Of a stretch of 9,816 bases of DNA, positions 5,757 to 9,816 are shown in pieces. The stretch comes from Cyanobacteria bacterium UBA7753 (GTDB taxonomy: Bacteria; Cyanobacteriota; Vampirovibrionia; Gastranaerophilales; Gastranaerophilaceae). The notes below the pieces were generated by a model. It was not told where the DNA came from. It worked only from the letters and a program-made list of their open reading frames with translations, and made no database searches. The position numbers and the translations under genes are program-made. The stretch is from the NCBI GenBank assembly GCA_002481545.1, contig DLEF01000073.1, forward strand, positions 11,968 to 21,783. The letters run 5' to 3'. How positions within the stretch are numbered: the first letter of the stretch is position 1; each line of letters opens with the position of its first letter.

Positions 5757-8123
5757 ATGGAAGGCGCATGGCAAAAAACTTTAAAATCGTTAGAGTACGA
5801 TAAAATCTTAGAGGAGCTGTCACATTACGCAAAATGTGACTACTCTAAGCAGTTGTGCTTTGATTTAGAGCCGATGAAAGAGTTTTCGCAGATACAGACT
5901 ATGCTCAACTACACAAAAGAAGCATATAACCTCTTAAACCTCGCTATGGATATTCCGCTCGATTTCGTCGTGAACCTGAAAGATGTCGATTTGAAACAGG
6001 AATATTTTTCCGAAACGGAACTCATAGACATAAGCAAAACCCTAAGAAGCTCAAGGCTTGTCAAAGGTTTTATGAGAGATAACACCGAAACAGATTCTCT
6101 TATGTATAATATCGGTCTTAAACTCTACACAAACAAAGACCTTGAGGACAGAATTGAAGAAACATTTGACGAAAATTATAACGTCAGACACGATGCGACT
6201 CCGACTTTGAGCGGGCTTTATTCTTCTCTGCGTGAGACCGAAAGCGCGATAAAAGAAACCGTAACAGGGCTGTTAAATAACCCCGATTTTAACAAACATT
6301 TGCAAGAACAGATTTATACAATAAGAGACGACAGAGTCGTTTTTCAGGTAAAAGCTCCTTCTAAAAATAAGGTTCAAGGTATCGTCCACGATGTGTCCGC
6401 AACAAACAAGACCTTCTACATAGAACCCGTCCAGATTGTACCTCTGAATAACAAAGTAAGAGAAGTAAACTCCAAAATCCACGGAGAAATAATAAATATC
6501 CTTATATCCTTAACCAGAGAGATAAAATCTAACCTTGAGGATATAAAAACAAGTATAAAACTGTTGGGCGAAATAGATTTTCATTTTGCAAAAGCACGTT
6601 ATGCAATAAAGACCAAATCGGTCGAGCCGATATTATCGGAAAAGAAATATATAAAACTCGACGCAATGCGACATCCGCTCCTTATAGGAAGGGTAGAAAA
6701 ACTCGTTGAGAACGATTTTTCCATAGGAAAGGTTTATCAATCCGTATTGATTACGGGCTCCAACACGGGCGGTAAAACGGTTGCACTAAAGACTATAGGT
6801 TTATGTATCCTGATGACTAAATCAGGCATGTTTGTACCTTGCGCCGAGGCGAAAATATACCCTTACAAAAACGTTTTCGCAGATATCGGTGACGACCAGA
6901 ATATATTGCAGAATTTGTCAACGTTCTCATCACATATGACAAATATTATAAACATTCTGAACCTTGCAAACTCCGATACCTTTGTTCTGTTGGACGAACT
7001 CTGCGCGGGAACCGATCCCGTAGAAGGGGCAGTGTTAGCGGAAGTAATCCTAAAGAGATTAAAAACATTATCCGTTCAATCAGTCATAACTACCCACTAC
7101 GGGGAATTAAAATCGCTTGAATATACAGACAGCTACTTTAAAAACGCAAGTGTTGAATTTGATACGGAAACGCTGTCCCCGACATACAAACTTGTTATCG
7201 GCATTCCGGGGCTCAGTAACGCAATAGCGGTCAGTGCAAACTTGGGACTTGATAAAAGTTTAATTAAACAAGCACAAGACCTCTTACACAACAAAAAAGA
7301 TAATTCGCTTGAGGTTGTGGAAAAATTGCAGGATACGCACCACCAACTGACACAAAACCTCAAGAGTGCGGAAGAGGCAAACTCCGAGGCTGTCGAGATA
7401 AAGAAAAAATACGAAAAAGAAATGACGGACTTGAAGAAAAACAAGAATAAAACGATTAAACATCTCAAAAACAGGTTTGACGGTGAAATAGACGATGCAA
7501 AAGCCGAAATCAAAAAGATTTTGAATGAACTTCGTCATAACCAATCCGAAAAGATTGCAAGACGGTCATATCTGAGAATAGCAAACCTTGAGAAGAAATT
7601 CCGCGGGGATTTGAACCAATTTGAAGAGAGCGAAAAATACAGCGAAATAAATTGGAAAAATGCAAAAATTCACGATCGTTGTATCGTCAAGGGGTTAAAT
7701 CAGGAGGTTGAACTATTGAGCCTGCCTGACAAAAACGACAATGTCTTTGTTATGATGGGAAACATCAAAACAAAGATGAAGAAAGACAAATTAGCCGTTT
7801 ACAATAAAGATTTGATTAAAAAGACGGTATTTAAGCCTGTTAAACCCGCGACAACAAATTTTGAATTAAAGAGATATTCAATGTCTCAAACCTTGGATTT
7901 GAGAGGGTACAGAGTAGAGGAAGCATTAGACGAACTTGAGGCATTTTTGGACAAGGCAAGCCTTGTAAACCTCACCCCTGTATACATTATCCACGGGCAT
8001 GGAACCGGGGCTTTAAAATCAGCAGTGCGTGATTTTGTGGCACATTCGCCATATGTTGCGAAATACAGAGTCGGCGAAGCTGCCGAAGGCGGAGACGGAG
8101 TTTGTGTCGTTGATATAAATTAG
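5757..8123 (+). CDS. mutS2: MutS2 ATPase with C-terminal Smr nuclease domain
   Basis: The 788-residue length and full domain order match MutS2. An N-terminal clamp/lever region (1-290) is followed by a MutS-type ATPase core: Walker A GSNTGGKT (334-341), the STFSSHM signature (388-394), Walker B FVLLDEL (409-415), and the TTHYGE loop (445-450). A long charged coiled coil (about 515-630) and a KOW-like basic segment (640-690) come next. The Smr domain carries LDLRGYRVEEALDELEAFLD (713-732) and HGHGTGALK (746-754). MutS2 lacks the mismatch-reading domain of MutS. In different bacteria it suppresses recombination by cutting branched DNA or splits collided ribosomes. The start is forced: TAA lies in frame at 5739 and the next Met is codon 40. 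No Shine-Dalgarno site is present, in line with a leaderless mRNA. Confidence 0.97.
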   Translation: MEGAWQKTLKSLEYDKILEELSHYAKCDYSKQLCFDLEPMKEFSQIQTMLNYTKEAYNLLNLAMDIPLDFVVNLKDVDLKQEYFSETELIDISKTLRSSRLVKGFMRDNTETDSLMYNIGLKLYTNKDLEDRIEETFDENYNVRHDATPTLSGLYSSLRETESAIKETVTGLLNNPDFNKHLQEQIYTIRDDRVVFQVKAPSKNKVQGIVHDVSATNKTFYIEPVQIVPLNNKVREVNSKIHGEIINILISLTREIKSNLEDIKTSIKLLGEIDFHFAKARYAIKTKSVEPILSEKKYIKLDAMRHPLLIGRVEKLVENDFSIGKVYQSVLITGSNTGGKTVALKTIGLCILMTKSGMFVPCAEAKIYPYKNVFADIGDDQNILQNLSTFSSHMTNIINILNLANSDTFVLLDELCAGTDPVEGAVLAEVILKRLKTLSVQSVITTHYGELKSLEYTDSYFKNASVEFDTETLSPTYKLVIGIPGLSNAIAVSANLGLDKSLIKQAQDLLHNKKDNSLEVVEKLQDTHHQLTQNLKSAEEANSEAVEIKKKYEKEMTDLKKNKNKTIKHLKNRFDGEIDDAKAEIKKILNELRHNQSEKIARRSYLRIANLEKKFRGDLNQFEESEKYSEINWKNAKIHDRCIVKGLNQEVELLSLPDKNDNVFVMMGNIKTKMKKDKLAVYNKDLIKKTVFKPVKPATTNFELKRYSMSQTLDLRGYRVEEALDELEAFLDKASLVNLTPVYIIHGHGTGALKSAVRDFVAHSPYVAKYRVGEAAEGGDGVCVVDIN

Positions 8124-8136
8124 GACAATTATAATC

Positions 8137-8154
8137 GGTGCAAAAATTTGCGCC
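8137..8154. repeat. Short palindrome after mutS2, resembling a dispersed repeat
   Basis: GGTGCAAAAATTTGCGCC forms 8-bp arms (one G-T pair) 13 nt after the mutS2 stop. With the following CTACAA it resembles the short gutter repeats of the form GTGCAAATTTGCGCCCTACA that I recall from gut bacterial genomes. It lacks a clear T tract, so it is a weak terminator at best. No other terminator is visible behind mutS2. Confidence 0.45.
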
Positions 8155-8302
8155 CTACAATTACAAACTTATAATTTCTACAAATAAAACTCATTGTAAC
8201 AATTTCTTAATATATTATAGCAAATATAGAAAAATCTGATACGATAAAATAAATTAAACATTTAATGAATTTGCCCCGACAAATACATTTACGAAGAGAG
8301 AG

Positions 8303-8319
8303 CGGAATTATTAATTCTG
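8303..8319. promoter_or_regulatory. Palindrome upstream of the lipase-like gene
   Basis: CGGAATTATTAATTCTG is a 17-bp near-perfect palindrome (8-bp arms, one G-T pair) about 55 bp before the ATG of the lipase-like gene. It is placed like an operator. The rest of 8155-8373 is A/T-rich; a weak promoter-like pair TTGTAA (8194-8199) and TATAGC (8216-8221) is present, but I found no convincing promoter. Confidence 0.35.
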
Positions 8320-8373
8320 TGGTAGTTTTGCTCATTACAGATACCCTACACAGAAAGAAAAGTGAGTTTAATT

Positions 8374-9414
8374 ATGGATTTTTTATCAGCAAACGTATCA
8401 AACATTAATATGGATGATGAACTAACAAGGCACGAACTATACAAATATCTAAGTTGGCTTGTCTATTATGACTTCAGATTAGATGATGAATTTGAAATTA
8501 TAGACGAAAAACATGAATGGGGATATGATGCTTATGCAATAAGAGTTAACGATTATATTATCATTGTAAATAAAGGTACTGAATTAGAACTAAATCCAAT
8601 AAATGCAGATCCTATTGATTTTATAAATGACGGTCAAATGTTAATCAATAAAATCCCGACAGAATATCAACAAGCTCTTGATTTCTTCGACGTATTAAGA
8701 GATAAGTATGAAGATTACAAATTCGTATCAACAGGACTTTCATTAGGCGGAAGTCTTACAGAGATAACTGCAATAATGCGAGAATGTGATGAAGCCGTTG
8801 CATTTAATCCTTTTGGAGTAAAACATCAAGACAAGGTCGAAAATTTTATAGCAACAGAGGGTATCAAAACCCCTTTAAATAGAATTATAAATTACAACAT
8901 AAATCAAGATGTAATAATATCAGGCGCAAATATAGAGGATGAAGTAGGAGTTATATATACTCTTGATAGAGCAAATGACAAAAATCCTCATCTGCTGGAA
9001 TCTTTTCCTGATTTATCTACAAGAAAATTAGAAGAAGATATACAACCTCAGGAATGGAAGAAAGACTTACATAATTTAATTGACCCCCTAACAGAATCTG
9101 TAAAAAACAATATTAATATATCAATAGATTCATCCAAAGAATTAAAATCCATGATAGAGAATTTTATTGATAAATTTATTGATTTTTGTCAAAAAAATTT
9201 ATATGACAAACACAACCGTATAAAAACAATAGAAAAACTTTTTAAAGAATATACCAACCATGCAGAAAGCCAATCCCTCCGTATAAATCATAAAAGTTCA
9301 TCATATACACAATGTGCAGGAACATACCCGGTTAACGGATATACACGTAGCGATGGAACGGAAGTATCAGGATATATGAGGACATGTGGGGCAAAACACA
9401 ACAGGCTAAAATAA
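8374..9414 (+). CDS. Lipase-like alpha/beta hydrolase with duplicated C-terminal tail motif
   Basis: A 346-residue protein from ATG 8374. The N-terminal two thirds look like a class-3-lipase or DUF2974/Mbeg1-type alpha/beta hydrolase: NKGTE (66-70) at the usual oxyanion-loop position, the nucleophile elbow GLSLGG (121-126, Ser123), Asp179 in NYNINQDV, and His206 in NPHLLESF. That is a plausible Ser-Asp-His triad. Residues 215-300 are charged and helical. The tail (311-341) has three cysteines and a tandem 11-residue repeat, VNGYTRSDGTE then VSGYMRTCGAK. There is no signal peptide or membrane segment, so it is cytoplasmic or exported by a special route. The substrate is unknown; lipid or ester hydrolysis is inferred from the fold. 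A GTG at 8362 would add 4 residues, but ATG 8374 with GTGAG 7 nt upstream seems better. The gene is visibly richer in A/T codons than mutS2. Confidence 0.8.
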   Translation: MDFLSANVSNINMDDELTRHELYKYLSWLVYYDFRLDDEFEIIDEKHEWGYDAYAIRVNDYIIIVNKGTELELNPINADPIDFINDGQMLINKIPTEYQQALDFFDVLRDKYEDYKFVSTGLSLGGSLTEITAIMRECDEAVAFNPFGVKHQDKVENFIATEGIKTPLNRIINYNINQDVIISGANIEDEVGVIYTLDRANDKNPHLLESFPDLSTRKLEEDIQPQEWKKDLHNLIDPLTESVKNNINISIDSSKELKSMIENFIDKFIDFCQKNLYDKHNRIKTIEKLFKEYTNHAESQSLRINHKSSSYTQCAGTYPVNGYTRSDGTEVSGYMRTCGAKHNRLK

Positions 9415-9434
9415 TTCAGTTTACTTCAATTTAA

Positions 9435-9466
9435 AAAAGGGAATAAAAATATTTTTATTCCCTTTT
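9435..9466. terminator. Two-way terminator between lipase-like and membrane genes
   Basis: A perfect palindrome with 16-bp arms: AAAAGGGAATAAAAAT (9435-9450) and its complement (9451-9466). The G/C pairs are only GGG/CCC, flanked by A and T runs, so both strands carry a U tract. It lies 20 nt after the lipase-like stop and 3 nt past the stop of the converging gene. Confidence 0.85.
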
Positions 9467-9469
9467 AGG

Positions 9470-9816
9470 TTATATTCTAAATTCAGAACAAATCATAATT
9501 ATTGTCATAATTATTGCATATAAAAACCAACCAATATAAATACAAACAGCAAAAATAGCACAAAATATAAATCGAATAAAATTAAATATAAATGTTATTA
9601 ATTTACATAAAAATATTATCGGAAACTTTATAATCTTATTTAAAGGCGATGGTACAATATTTATCGGAGATAAAATAGTTGCTATGTGAGTATTAATTAT
9701 TGTCATCATTTGAATCGATATTGTTAAAACTTCATATATCGCAAATAACATTGTTAACAGATTTAGATATATAGCTAATAATGTAATAATAAATAATATA
9801 AAATTAATGAATTTAT
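9470..9816 (-). CDS. Hydrophobic membrane protein, 5' end beyond the window
   Basis: I do not recognise this protein. From the first ATG (9751) it has 93 residues, but the frame stays open for 21 more codons to the window edge, and those codons are also hydrophobic (about KFINFILFIITLLAIYLNLL). There is no Shine-Dalgarno site before ATG 9751. The true start is therefore probably outside the window and at least 114 residues are seen. Membrane segments are likely at the edge (9755-9810), near 9710-9750, at about 9560-9620 and at about 9490-9540. The product is almost all Ile, Phe, Leu and Thr with few charges. Low complexity and A/T richness leave some doubt that it is a real gene, but the length without a stop and the shared terminator support it. 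Confidence 0.5.
   Translation of the reverse strand, partial: KFINFILFIITLLAIYLNLLTMLFAIYEVLTISIQMMTIINTHIATILSPINIVPSPLNKIIKFPIIFLCKLITFIFNFIRFIFCAIFAVCIYIGWFLYAIIMTIIMICSEFRI

Noticed and set aside
7133..7544. Long - strand open frames inside mutS2
   Set aside because: They lie opposite the Lys/Glu-rich coiled coil, whose complement gives Phe/Ser/Leu-rich shadow frames; no ribosome site or promoter supports them.
8362..8373. GTG at 8362 as the start of the lipase-like protein
   Set aside because: The ATG at 8374 has a purine-rich GTGAG site at a fair distance and a more usual N-terminus; the GTG remains possible but adds only 4 residues.
9435..9466. The perfect 32-bp palindrome as an operator or origin element
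   Set aside because: It lies between two converging stop codons and has A and T runs on both sides, which is the normal form of a two-way terminator.

Overview
The window looks like chromosomal DNA of an A/T-rich, probably gut-associated bacterium. My best guess is a non-photosynthetic cyanobacterial relative (Gastranaerophilales/Melainabacteria). This rests on memory of short hypothetical proteins there that begin with an NQPNFGMA-like motif, as the one at 2495-2929 does, so lineage confidence is only moderate. MutS2, a BaxI_1-type membrane protein, a Sec-exported TPR protein and a tRNA with encoded CCA fit a chromosome. No phage, plasmid, transposase or CRISPR genes are visible.

Layout. 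1-101: 3' part of tRNA-Ile(GAU) and a hairpin terminator. 138-1340: a DUF4172-type Fic enzyme (- strand) with its own promoter, overlaid by an evenly spaced set of TACGCA/TGCGTA sites. 1395-2207: a Bax-inhibitor-1/YccA-like membrane protein (+), followed directly by a 199-bp structured element with 10-bp inverted ends and then a two-way terminator. 2495-2929: a small hypothetical protein (-). 3065-5463: a two-gene operon (-) of an exported TPR protein and an envelope-anchored metallophosphoesterase, joined by a TAATG overlap. 5464-5756: a divergent control region with two promoters that each place the start point at or next to the ATG, and a hairpin terminator that may end a small RNA. 5757-8123: MutS2 (+). 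8374-9414: a lipase-like alpha/beta hydrolase (+) with a tandem 11-residue tail repeat. 9470-9816: a hydrophobic membrane protein (-) that runs off the window edge.

How the parts fit. Most genes are housekeeping or envelope genes. The accessory parts are the Fic gene with its operator array, the structured repeat element, and the A/T-rich right end carrying the lipase-like protein and membrane protein. The most testable new ideas are: (i) the Fic protein represses itself through its C-terminal winged helix and the ~27-bp-period array; (ii) the TPR gene and mutS2 are read from leaderless mRNAs from back-to-back promoters; (iii) the lipase-like protein with its duplicated tail is an effector-like hydrolase. 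None of these could be tested by search or experiment here.
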